Source: Hungatella sp. UBA3402 (GTDB taxonomy: Bacteria > Bacillota > Clostridia > Lachnospirales > Lachnospiraceae). From it: 22,112 nucleotides of DNA. Of the stretch, positions 1-6,970 are shown one piece after another. The DNA is taken from assembly GCA_002358555.1 (NCBI GenBank), contig DEPC01000207.1:1-22112 (forward strand). The letters run 5' to 3'. A model generated the notes under the pieces. It saw only the letters and a list, made by a program, of their open reading frames with translations. It was not told the origin of the DNA and did no database searches. The position numbers were made by a program, and so were the translations under genes. Positions within the stretch are counted from its first letter, which is position 1, and every line of letters begins with the position of its first letter.

Positions 1-619
1 TATCCGCAATGCTATAGAATTTCTCTTGTCAGGAAATATGGCAGGAATATTTTGTGTCCTTTATACTACCATGAAAGCATTACCCCTGCCATTTGCTCCA
101 GTCCATCTACTGTTTATTAATCTATTGACAGATTCCTTACCTGCCATTGCTATTGGAATGGAGCAGCCAGAAGGAGAACTGTTAGACCAACCTCCCAGAG
201 ACCCAAAGCAGGGAATTCTGACTAAGAGATTTCTCAGAGATATCTTAATTCAAGGCGGATTGATTGCAGTATGTACCATGTATGCCTACCAGACAGGGCT
301 AACTCAGGGAAATGATGCCGTAGCCAGTACCATGGCCTTTGCAACATTGACTTTGGCGCGGTTATTTCATGGATTTAATTGCCGCAGCAGCCATTCTATC
401 TTTCATTTAGGATTACTTAGCAACCTTTATACGGTCATGGCATTTGAGGCAGGAGTACTACTTCTAGCAGCGGTATTGTTTATTCCAGGGCTGCAGATAT
501 TATTTGCTGCAGCAGATTTAAGTTTAGAACAGTTGGCTGTAGTGGGAATAGGCGCTTTTCTTCCCACAGTAGTACTTCAAATGTGGAAAGTACTGAGAGA
601 ACTCCGAAGAGGAAGATGA
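1..619 (+). CDS. Cation-translocating P-type ATPase, C-terminal part (Ca2+-transporter type)
   Basis: This is the last 205 or so residues of a gene that begins before the window; the open frame runs in from position 2 with no start needed. The fragment covers the C-terminal transmembrane bundle. A hydrophobic segment carries FINLLTDSLPAIAIGME, the M6 NxxTD signature of SERCA/PMR1-type calcium pumps, whose Asp helps coordinate Ca2+. Three further hydrophobic segments follow, and the end is basic (LRELRRGR), typical of a cytoplasmic C-terminus. The phosphorylation (DKTGT) and nucleotide domains lie outside the window, so the transported ion is inferred only from the M6 motif. The gene ends just before a long AT-rich hairpin at 650-700. 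Confidence 0.9.
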   Translation, partial: IRNAIEFLLSGNMAGIFCVLYTTMKALPLPFAPVHLLFINLLTDSLPAIAIGMEQPEGELLDQPPRDPKQGILTKRFLRDILIQGGLIAVCTMYAYQTGLTQGNDAVASTMAFATLTLARLFHGFNCRSSHSIFHLGLLSNLYTVMAFEAGVLLLAAVLFIPGLQILFAAADLSLEQLAVVGIGAFLPTVVLQMWKVLRELRRGR

Positions 620-649
620 GAATAACAGGGAGATATTTTAAGATATAGT

Positions 650-700
650 ATTCATACAATATATAGAAAGGTATGAAAAATAACTATATATTGTATGAAT
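650..700. terminator. Perfect 17-bp AT-rich inverted repeat between convergent genes
   Basis: The left arm is at 650-666 and the right arm at 684-700. They are perfect complements (ATTCATACAATATATAG and its reverse complement) around a 17-nt loop. The repeat lies between the end of the P-type ATPase gene and the end of the convergent 88-residue gene. T-rich sequence (TGCTGTTTTATAAT) follows on the plus side. A bidirectional terminator is the simplest reading, although the stem is low in GC and lacks a clean T-tract. Confidence 0.55.
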
Positions 701-807
701 TGCTGTTTTATAATAATCTTTTTATCTTAATTTTTACTCTCTTGGAATCTAATTTCCTGCTGAAATACTCCCTTCAAATAACTAACTTCATTCTCAACAT
801 CACTTCT

Positions 808-1074
808 TTACTCTTCAATTATCCGAATTTCCAAGAAATCAAATTCGATATGTTCAATAAAATTATCCTGTTTAAAACGGGTTTTGGAATGTAACTGAAA
901 ATCTCGTACATTGGCATCTAGCCAGATGGGCTTGCCAAGGTCAAGACAGTAGCATATTTCATCTAATGCCTGAAAAACCATCTGTGTTCGGCTTAAACTG
1001 TAATCTCCAATAGAAATTATAGTATCGTTTAATAATTGGTTGTTTTTAATAAGCTTCCCCCACATACGGAACAT
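808..1074 (-). CDS. Conserved hypothetical protein, 88 aa
   Basis: This is a small soluble protein with no membrane segment or signal peptide. It matches, from memory, a family common in Lachnospiraceae genomes with the core pattern MWGKxxKxNxLLxDT...FxALDEICYxxDLGKPIWLDAN...FxxHSKTRFxQDNFIExIxFDxLEIxxIEE. Its function is not known. The start is well supported: on the minus strand an AAGGAGG box lies 8 nt upstream of the ATG. It is transcribed toward the P-type ATPase gene and shares the AT-rich inverted repeat at 650-700 as a likely terminator. No catalytic motif is visible. The conserved aromatic and acidic residues could equally suit a protein-binding role. Confidence 0.75.
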   Translation of the reverse strand: MFRMWGKLIKNNQLLNDTIISIGDYSLSRTQMVFQALDEICYCLDLGKPIWLDANVRDFQLHSKTRFKQDNFIEHIEFDFLEIRIIEE

Positions 1075-1264
1075 AAATTTCAGCCTCCTTAAGTATCGGT
1101 ATTTATATATTAACTTGTTATGCTAGGGAGTATTTAAAAACTACTTTTTGTCAGATATAGGTCATAATTTGTGATAAGTTTGTCCCAGATAAAGGAGGTA
1201 TAACATGCTATGTTGACTGAATTTGGGGCAGACCTTGTGCAAATTAGGGTGTAAAGATAGCAAC

Positions 1265-1322
1265 TAGGATGAAGTATCGCTTCTGCCTACAACCGTCCAC
1301 TAGCACTAGATATGATATTAAG
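1265..1322 (+). repeat. Copy 1 of a dispersed hairpin-plus-tail intergenic motif
   Basis: Positions 1280-1322 align without gaps to 16787-16829 at 30 of 43 identical bases. The match includes an exact CTTCTGCCTA and an exact ACTAGCA, 9 nt apart in both copies. In this copy CTTCTGCCTA is the right arm of a small hairpin: TAGG (1265-1268) pairs with CCTA (1286-1289), and GAAG (1271-1274) pairs with CTTC (1280-1283), around a 5-nt loop. In the second copy the same arm also pairs with a TAGG-starting partner. Whether this is an RNA element or a mobile-element remnant is unknown. Confidence 0.45.
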
Positions 1323-1412
1323 TATTTTTAAGTATAACGGATTGCGTATAAAATGTAAAGAGACATCAACAGAGCATAGGACTTGCAGATTGTTTGGAAG
1401 CCTAAGTAGATG

Positions 1413-1442
1413 TTGACTTTTGCATAGACAAAAGCCTATACT
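1413..1442 (+). promoter_or_regulatory. Sigma-A-type promoter for the methyltransferase pair
   Basis: A -35 box TTGACT (1413-1418) and a -10 box TATACT (1437-1442) are separated by 18 bp. The expected transcript start near 1450 would give a leader of about 90 nt before the first methyltransferase ATG at 1539. An inverted repeat, CTTTTG/CAAAAG, lies in the spacer and could be an operator. Confidence 0.65.
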
Positions 1443-1538
1443 ATTTATCAGGAGTGAAAACTATAATCTCACTTATTGAGCAGTAAAAAGAAGATAAACG
1501 AAATAGAGCTATAATGAAACCAAGGGAGGCATTGGACA

Positions 1539-2570
1539 ATGAGATTTATAGGCTGCAAAACTCTGCTATTAGATAATATAAAGGAAGTAATTGATGAGAA
1601 AGCACCAGATGCAAAAATATTGTGTGATGTGTTTTCTGGAACCTCTACAGTAGCACGATTTTTTAAGCAATGGTATGAAGTATATTCAAATGATATTTTG
1701 TATTTTTCTTATGTACTCCAGAGAGGAACTGTTGAAGTAGATAAAATTCCTACATTTGATAAATTGAAACAAAGGAAATTTATATCTGACCCAATCGATT
1801 ATTTTAATGGATTAAATGCCAAGGAGATGGAAGTTCTACCTAGAAAAAGACGTTTTTTTCAGAATACCTATGCACCGACTGGGGGAAGAATGTATGTCAA
1901 TGATGAAAATGCATTGAGGATAGATTTTGCAAGAAACTATGTTGAAGATTGGAAGAAAGAGGGAATACTGTCAGATGATGAATATTTTTATCTGCTGGCT
2001 TGCATTGTAGAGGGAATTCCTTTTGTCAGCAATATTTCTGGAACTTATGGAGCATTTCATAAAACATGGGAGAAACGCTCCTATAAAAAATATGAACTTT
2101 TTCGATTAAATATTATTTCCAATGGAAGAAATAATAGATGTTTTAATATGAATGGAGCTCAGATGCTTCAAGAAGTTTCAGGAGATATTCTATATATTGA
2201 CCCTCCATATAATAATAGACAATACCTCCCAAACTATCATGTCTTAGAGACAGCCGCAAAGTATGACTATCCACAAGTAAGAGGAGTAACTGCACAGAGA
2301 CCCTATGGAAATAGTAGGTCAAATTTTTGTTTAAAGACAAAGGCAGTAACCGCTTTTGAGGAATTGCTGGCTATTGCAAAATTTAAGCATATTATTTTGA
2401 GCTATAGTACAGAAGGGCTGATGAGCTGTGAAGAAATTGAACGAGTTATGAAAAAATATGGGAAGTCAGATACATTTCAGATATATTGGATTCCATATAG
2501 AAGATATAAAAGCCGTGAACAGGGTAAAAAAGAGCAGCTAAAAGAAATGCTTGTATATATAGAAAGATGA
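1539..2570 (+). CDS. Class D12 DNA adenine-N6 methyltransferase, M.FokI N-terminal-like (M1)
   Basis: This enzyme would transfer a methyl group from S-adenosylmethionine to adenine N6 in the recognition site of the neighbouring endonuclease. The SAM-binding motif DVFSGT is at residues 30-35, an acidic ND follows strand 2 at 51-52, and the catalytic DPPY is at 221-224. The order SAM motif, then target domain, then DPPY is the alpha-type (D12) arrangement. The MRFIG start, the SNDILYFSY stretch, SNISGTYGA and DPPYNNRQYLPNYHVLET strongly recall the N-terminal methylase half of M.FokI, here as a stand-alone 343-residue protein. The start has AGGGAGG 9 nt upstream. The second methyltransferase begins 10 bp after the stop, so the two form an operon. 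Each enzyme probably methylates one strand of an asymmetric site. Confidence 0.9.
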   Translation: MRFIGCKTLLLDNIKEVIDEKAPDAKILCDVFSGTSTVARFFKQWYEVYSNDILYFSYVLQRGTVEVDKIPTFDKLKQRKFISDPIDYFNGLNAKEMEVLPRKRRFFQNTYAPTGGRMYVNDENALRIDFARNYVEDWKKEGILSDDEYFYLLACIVEGIPFVSNISGTYGAFHKTWEKRSYKKYELFRLNIISNGRNNRCFNMNGAQMLQEVSGDILYIDPPYNNRQYLPNYHVLETAAKYDYPQVRGVTAQRPYGNSRSNFCLKTKAVTAFEELLAIAKFKHIILSYSTEGLMSCEEIERVMKKYGKSDTFQIYWIPYRRYKSREQGKKEQLKEMLVYIER

Positions 2571-2580
2571 GAAAAGATGT

Positions 2581-3438
2581 ATGGATTATATAAAAAGTCC
2601 TTTGAATTATATAGGTGGTAAATATAAAATTTTATCACCTATTTTTGAAATTTTTCCTGATAAGATTTGCACGTTTATTGACTTATTTGCTGGAGGATTT
2701 AATGTAGGAATCAATGTAAATGCAGATAAGATAATTTGCAATGACCAAATCAATTATTTAATAGAGCTTTATCGCTATTTTGCGATAACTGATATTAAAA
2801 AAATTATTGAAGAAATCAATGAGCGTATAAAAGAATTTCAGTTAAGCCTACACAATGCAGAGGGGTATCATGCTTTACGTGACAGATATAATGAGACAAA
2901 GAATATTGTAGATTTTTTTGTTTTGACCTGTTATTCGTTTAACCATCAAATTCGGTTTAATAATCACCAAAAATTTAATGTGCCATTTGGCAAAGAACGC
3001 AGTTCCTATAATGGAAACATTGAAAATAATCTGATTCTATTTTGTAAGGCATTGAAAAAGAAACATATAGAGTTCCAAAATAAAGATTTTTTGGATATTG
3101 ATGTTTCCTTTTTGGGCATTGATGATTTGGTATATTGCGACCCCCCTTATTTGATTTCAACTGGCTCCTACAATGATGGCAAACGAGGCTTTAAGGATTG
3201 GACTTCAACAGAAGAATACCAGCTATTAGAGCTTCTTGATAAACTAAATGCACAAGGAACAAAATTCGCCCTATCAAATGTTTTATATCATAAAGGCTTG
3301 TCAAACGATTTATTGATTGAATGGAGCAAACGATATCATATCTACTATATTGATAAAACTTACGCGAATTGCAATTATCAGTTTAAAGATAGAAAGGCAA
3401 AAACTGTGGAAGTTGTAATTACTAATTTTGAACAGTGA
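2581..3438 (+). CDS. Class D12 (Dam-family) DNA adenine-N6 methyltransferase (M2)
   Basis: This is a 285-residue adenine-N6 methyltransferase of the Dam/DpnM type. It opens with KSPLNYIGGKYKIL (5-18), the family's N-terminal signature near the SAM pocket. DLFAGGFNVGIN (34-45) is motif I, the acidic ND at 54-55 follows strand 2, and DPPY is at 187-190. The block FNHQIRFNNHQKFNVPFG (120-137) is typical of the target-recognition region in this class. It is clearly not a duplicate of M1: the two share only the class motifs. It follows M1 by 10 bp with a weak ribosome binding site (GAAAG), which suggests coupling to M1 translation. The convergent restriction gene ends about 130 bp downstream. Together with M1 it should protect both strands of the site. 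Confidence 0.92.
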   Translation: MDYIKSPLNYIGGKYKILSPIFEIFPDKICTFIDLFAGGFNVGINVNADKIICNDQINYLIELYRYFAITDIKKIIEEINERIKEFQLSLHNAEGYHALRDRYNETKNIVDFFVLTCYSFNHQIRFNNHQKFNVPFGKERSSYNGNIENNLILFCKALKKKHIEFQNKDFLDIDVSFLGIDDLVYCDPPYLISTGSYNDGKRGFKDWTSTEEYQLLELLDKLNAQGTKFALSNVLYHKGLSNDLLIEWSKRYHIYYIDKTYANCNYQFKDRKAKTVEVVITNFEQ

Positions 3439-3484
3439 GAATATACAGTAACTTTAAGTCTTTATCTAGCTGCTAAAAACAGTC

Positions 3485-3558
3485 ACCCAATCCCTAACGT
3501 AACCTGCTGTACGAGTTAGCTTACTGCACTTAAGATAAGGAGATTGGGTTCTTTTTTT
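3485..3558 (+). terminator. Terminator between the convergent methyltransferase and restriction genes
   Basis: The arm ACCCAATC (3485-3492) pairs with GATTGGGT (3542-3549), and a T-tract (TTCTTTTTTT) follows on the plus strand. The intervening 49 nt can fold further (CTAAC with GTTAG). On the minus strand the same stem is followed by TGACTGTTTTTAG, so it may stop transcription from both sides. Confidence 0.6.
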
Positions 3559-3571
3559 GTATTTTACCATT

Positions 3572-4966
3572 TTATATAGAAATACCCTCTTTTTTAAATA
3601 TATCAAGGATACATTTGGGGGCAGTAGGATTGATGATAACTCGACCTGTTTCACTTAAGTAAAGAATAACCTTTGGGTGAGGCAAGAAAGTTAAATTGCC
3701 ACCAAATATGCTGACACATCGGTAAATCTGGCAATCATCATAATAAGGTTTAATAAACTCATGTTCAATACTATCATAATCCTCTATTTCTTTAATTCCT
3801 GCCTGGAGAGTGGATAATTTTTTTCCTTCAACCAAAATAATATATTGGGAAACAGGCTCATGGAGAACAAGGTCTGGAATATATAGGTTAATTCCATTCT
3901 GGTCTTTTTTGGGCAATGTAATGAGCTTATTTGTCTTTGTTTTAAAGTATCCACGTTCACAACCCGCATGATTTTGATATATCCCACGGAGTCCATGATA
4001 TTCACCAACAATATGTAAAAGCATAGAAGCCATTTTTTCAGAATTCCTTTCATAATGCCAGTAGCTTTCAGGAAACGAAACTGTTTTTGGCATGGCAATT
4101 CCTTCTAATTCTATATCAAGAAGATGGCAAATATAAAGAAACTTATTTTTTCCATGAGTTCTATTCACATAGTCTTGAGTAACTCCATGTCTGGTTATTA
4201 TAATACGCTTTTTCCAGCCCAATATACGCAAGCATTTTGAAATAAGGGATAATGCACCGATATTGGGGTCATGTCCAATATTACCTTTATGAGCTGGTTT
4301 TGCAAGACGGCCAGACACTTCAATATGGTTATCAAAACGAGTAATATTAATGGGAATATTGCCAGAAGGCGGCTGACGCATCCCTGCTTTAAACCGGATT
4401 ATTTCTTCGATAGAATTAAATGTAGAAAACCATTTGGATGTATTTTTTCCTATAATATCAACATGGAGTGTGAGAAGCATATTTGTGCCAAATATACTGG
4501 TATCACTTGGGCGCTTTTCTTCTCTGGCTTCTAATTCTTCATTGTAAAGCATATATAATTTGACATTTTGATAGAACGCATCAATAAATACGAATTTCGA
4601 TGCTCTTTGATATACACCTGTATTTCGCGATTCATCATCATTTGTTTTTGTCTCTTCAATAGCCATAAGAGGGATTTGGGAACTATCTTCTGAAGGAGCG
4701 TTTTCCTGCTTAAAAACTAGAAAATCAAAAAAACTGGAATTTCCACTTACCGTTTTGATAATGATTTTATCAATATCTTGAACAAAGATGCCTTCAACTG
4801 TATAAGAAAACTGAAAAAATCCATTCTGAAAGTCAGCTCTAAGTTTTACATTTGGCTTATCCATTGTTTTGATAACACCACCAAAGTCTCTTTTATAGAG
4901 TTCAATAATTTGACAAATAACAGAAGCTTTGGGTCGTTCTTCTGTTAGTATCCATAAATTATCCAT
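3572..4966 (-). CDS. Putative type II restriction endonuclease, PD-(D/E)xK type, 464 aa
   Basis: I do not recognise the exact family. The protein lies tail to tail with two adenine methyltransferases, the usual place for the cognate endonuclease. It shows a plausible nuclease core near the N-terminus: hydrophobic SSFFDFLVF with Asp81, then PLMAIEETKTNDDESRN with Glu105-x-Lys107, giving D-(x23)-ExK. An RN...QRASKFVF helix follows, as in several type II enzymes. The remaining 340 or so residues are soluble and could hold DNA recognition. FokI has its nuclease domain at the C-terminus, so this is not a FokI homologue even though M1 resembles M.FokI. The start has an AGAGGA box about 8 nt upstream, and a promoter lies at 5023-5051. 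Expression from a separate promoter lets methylation precede cutting. Confidence 0.75.
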   Translation of the reverse strand: MDNLWILTEERPKASVICQIIELYKRDFGGVIKTMDKPNVKLRADFQNGFFQFSYTVEGIFVQDIDKIIIKTVSGNSSFFDFLVFKQENAPSEDSSQIPLMAIEETKTNDDESRNTGVYQRASKFVFIDAFYQNVKLYMLYNEELEAREEKRPSDTSIFGTNMLLTLHVDIIGKNTSKWFSTFNSIEEIIRFKAGMRQPPSGNIPINITRFDNHIEVSGRLAKPAHKGNIGHDPNIGALSLISKCLRILGWKKRIIITRHGVTQDYVNRTHGKNKFLYICHLLDIELEGIAMPKTVSFPESYWHYERNSEKMASMLLHIVGEYHGLRGIYQNHAGCERGYFKTKTNKLITLPKKDQNGINLYIPDLVLHEPVSQYIILVEGKKLSTLQAGIKEIEDYDSIEHEFIKPYYDDCQIYRCVSIFGGNLTFLPHPKVILYLSETGRVIINPTAPKCILDIFKKEGISI

Positions 4967-5022
4967 ATAAAAATTCCTCTGCTATCTTTTCATAAGTAAA
5001 GTTGGAAGGTTTCTTATAGCAA

Positions 5023-5051
5023 ATAATACCAAAAAAACTATCTTATGGCAA
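5023..5051 (-). promoter_or_regulatory. Promoter for the restriction endonuclease gene
   Basis: Reading the minus strand, TTGCCA (complement of 5046-5051) and TATTAT (complement of 5023-5028) are separated by exactly 17 bp. The leader to the endonuclease ATG at 4966 is about 50 nt. The promoter diverges from the one at 5069-5097, with only 17 bp between the two -35 boxes. Confidence 0.6.
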
Positions 5052-5068
5052 CATTCCAATGCTTGTTA

Positions 5069-5097
5069 TTGTAAACCAGTTCTTTGCGAGGTATAAT
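5069..5097 (+). promoter_or_regulatory. Promoter for the coiled-coil membrane protein gene
   Basis: A -35 box TTGTAA (5069-5074) and a consensus -10 box TATAAT (5092-5097) are separated by 17 bp. Transcription would begin around 5104, about 30 nt before the ATG at 5135. A start further upstream at 5114 would leave almost no leader and no ribosome binding site. Confidence 0.7.
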
Positions 5098-5134
5098 AGC
5101 TCTATAGTGCAATATGCCAAGGAGGAAAGTTCGG

Positions 5135-6241
5135 ATGGACCAGGCTATTACTGATTATGGAGCATTTTTAAGAGAAGCAAAGCAGGCAGTAACAGACTTA
5201 AATGAGATGCAGCAGAGAGAAGCAGCTTTGTCACAGCAGTTAAAGCAGAATAGGAAACAGCTTGAGGTAGATGAGAAAGCTGTTGCAGACCATATCAGCC
5301 AGACAGTGAAACGGCGGGCAACAGATATTGCTTCCAGCTATGATAAAGAGCTGAGTAAAGGACAGGAACGCTTAAAAAAGGCAAAAACCAAGAGAGAGAA
5401 AGCTAAGAGTCAAGGAATCAAAGAACGGATAGCTGAGGAGACTGCAACATATAAGGAGCAAAATCGACAGCTAAATCTTCAGATGAAAACCATTTTTCAA
5501 CAAAATCATGTTCCATCATTTTGCAGGAGTAAATGGTATTATTATTTGTATTCTCCAAGAAAGGTGGGAGAATTTGGGGTTCTTCTGCTGACGCTTTTGC
5601 TATGTTTTCTTGGTATTCCCTGCGGAAGTTATCTATTGATACCAGAGAGAAAACCATTATATCTGGTGTTGATTTATTTTGCATGTATTATAGTGTTTGG
5701 CGGTCTGTATGTGATGGTAGGAAATAAGACCAGAGATAAATATGCTGCTACCATTAAGGAAGGACGAAAAATTAGAGACCAGATACATTCTAATGATAAG
5801 AAGATAAAACGAATCATTCATGATATTAAACATGATAAGAATGAAGCTATCTATAATTTGCAGAAGCATGATGATGAGATTGCTCGGATTGAACAGATGA
5901 TGTCAGAGACAGCGGCCAAGAAAAAGGAAGCACTCAATACATTTGAGACAGTGACTAGAAATATTATCATAGATGAGATTACTGCAAATAATAAGGACAA
6001 GCTTGACCTTCTACGAGAGACATGTGAGTTTCAGGAAAATGAATTGAAAAATCTTGATGATGAACTGAAAACTCAAAATCTTTTTGTCACAGATAAATTT
6101 GGAGCATATTTAGAAAAAGAATTTTTGCATCCTCAACGATTGGATGCCTTGTTAGATATTGTTCAGAATGGGGCAGCCTCCAACTTAAATGAGGCTATGG
6201 ATGAATATAAAAAAAGAAGAGGAGAAAAACAACACGCATAA
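5135..6241 (+). CDS. Membrane-anchored coiled-coil protein of unknown function
   Basis: I do not recognise this family. With the ATG at 5135 the product has 368 residues. An in-frame ATG at 5114 is rejected because the AAGGAGG box (5119-5125) lies between the two, 9 nt from the 5135 start. Residues 1 to about 125 are rich in Glu, Lys and Gln with heptad-like spacing, which suggests a coiled coil. Two hydrophobic segments follow (FGVLLLTLLLCFLGIPCG and LVLIYFACIIVFGGLYVMV), then a second Lys/Glu-rich helical region of about 120 residues. With two membrane passes both coiled coils would lie on the same face, probably the cytoplasm. There is no nucleotide-binding motif. It lies between the R-M genes and yyaC, with its own promoter and a hairpin downstream. 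A structural or scaffold role is possible but unproven. Confidence 0.8.
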   Translation: MDQAITDYGAFLREAKQAVTDLNEMQQREAALSQQLKQNRKQLEVDEKAVADHISQTVKRRATDIASSYDKELSKGQERLKKAKTKREKAKSQGIKERIAEETATYKEQNRQLNLQMKTIFQQNHVPSFCRSKWYYYLYSPRKVGEFGVLLLTLLLCFLGIPCGSYLLIPERKPLYLVLIYFACIIVFGGLYVMVGNKTRDKYAATIKEGRKIRDQIHSNDKKIKRIIHDIKHDKNEAIYNLQKHDDEIARIEQMMSETAAKKKEALNTFETVTRNIIIDEITANNKDKLDLLRETCEFQENELKNLDDELKTQNLFVTDKFGAYLEKEFLHPQRLDALLDIVQNGAASNLNEAMDEYKKRRGEKQHA

Positions 6242-6257
6242 CGCATAAATAGGAAGA

Positions 6258-6294
6258 ACCTGGTCTATAATAGGACTAAGAAAGAAGACCAGGT
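6258..6294 (+). promoter_or_regulatory. Hairpin overlapping the yyaC ribosome binding site
   Basis: ACCTGGTCT (6258-6266) and AGACCAGGT (6286-6294) are perfect 9-bp complements around a 19-nt loop. No T-tract follows, so a terminator is less likely. The right arm contains the AGGT of the AGGTGAG box that serves the ATG at 6303, so the folded RNA would mask translation of yyaC. Confidence 0.5.
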
Positions 6295-6302
6295 GAGACA
6301 TA

Positions 6303-6902
6303 ATGAGTATATGGAAACGAATGGCTCCCTTGAGACGAAGGGAGCTTTATTATTATGATACGAATCAGGGATATGAAGCAACAGAATTAGCTACTAGGCT
6401 GTATATGATGATACTTGAGGAGATGGAGAGGAGCAGAAAAGAAAAAATTTTGTTACTATGTATCGGGACAGACCGTTCTACTGGAGACAGCTTGGGACCA
6501 TTGATTGGATATCAGTTGAGAAACCGAGAACTAAAGCATATCCATGTGCTAGGGACTTTAAATAGTCCAGTTCATGCCATGAATTTAGAGGATACATTAA
6601 GTGTGGTAGAAGAATATTATCAAGACTATCTAGTCATTGCAGTTGATGCATCAGTGGGAATGAGTGACCATATTGGATGTATTACCTTGGGAAGAGGTTC
6701 CTTGAAGCCAGGATTAGGAGTGAGTAAGGAGCTGCGGTCAGTTGGAGACCTATTTATTACAGGGATTGTCAGTGGATGCAGCAACTATGACCCAGTGATG
6801 CTTCAAAGTATTCGTTTAAGTATTGTGATGCGTATGGCAGAGTTTATCAGCGAAAGTGTCTGCATTGTCGAAAAATTATGGGAATCCATGGCCTTAGTTT
6901 GA
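6303..6902 (+). CDS. yyaC: YyaC-family spore protein (putative spore protease)
   Basis: This 199-residue protein belongs to the YyaC/DUF1256 family of sporulation proteins. The family resembles germination (GPR-type) and hydrogenase-maturation proteases and is found in endospore formers. Visible family motifs are LLCIGTDRSTGDSLGPLIG (residues 51-69), GTLNSPVHAMNL (84-95), VIAVDAS (111-117), and KPGLGVSKELRSVGDLFITG (135-154). The conserved Asp residues in the first and third motifs are candidate catalytic or metal ligands. A B. subtilis YyaC is about 205 residues, so this is full length. It has no signal peptide and should be cytosolic in the forespore or mother cell. A hairpin overlaps its ribosome binding site. 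The next gene, a LysM membrane protein, begins 68 bp downstream. Confidence 0.93.
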   Translation: MSIWKRMAPLRRRELYYYDTNQGYEATELATRLYMMILEEMERSRKEKILLLCIGTDRSTGDSLGPLIGYQLRNRELKHIHVLGTLNSPVHAMNLEDTLSVVEEYYQDYLVIAVDASVGMSDHIGCITLGRGSLKPGLGVSKELRSVGDLFITGIVSGCSNYDPVMLQSIRLSIVMRMAEFISESVCIVEKLWESMALV

Positions 6903-6931
6903 CATTTTTTGCATGAAAACCATGCTATGAT
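6899..6931 (+). promoter_or_regulatory. Possible long-spacer promoter with internal dyad before the LysM gene
   Basis: A consensus TTGACA (6899-6904, overlapping the yyaC stop codon) and TATGAT (6926-6931, preceded by TG) are 21 bp apart. That is longer than the usual 17. A perfect dyad, GCATG-AAAAC-CATGC (6911-6925), fills the spacer, as in promoters remodelled by MerR-type activators. This is weak evidence from layout only. Confidence 0.35.
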
Positions 6932-6970
6932 TCCTCTTAACGGAAAGAAGAATGATAGTGGGGTGAGCCT

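Larger units (their letters stand above)
1075..1538. other. 464-bp intergenic region upstream of the R-M genes
   Basis: No convincing gene is seen here. It holds the ribosome binding site of the minus-strand 88-aa gene and an orphan AAGGAGG box at 1195-1201 followed by ATG and then a stop after three codons. A hairpin-plus-tail motif lies at 1265-1322 and recurs near 16720-16829. A good promoter for the methyltransferase genes lies at 1413-1442. The orphan start signal suggests that a gene once began here and was lost, perhaps when the R-M cassette arrived. Confidence 0.6.

Noticed and set aside
673..894. Open frame of 73 codons on the plus strand
   Set aside because: It begins inside the 650-700 hairpin, has no proper ribosome binding site, reads as AT-rich filler and overlaps the better supported minus-strand 88-residue gene.
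5114..5134. Earlier ATG for the coiled-coil protein
   Set aside because: The AAGGAGG box lies after this ATG and is correctly placed for the ATG at 5135.
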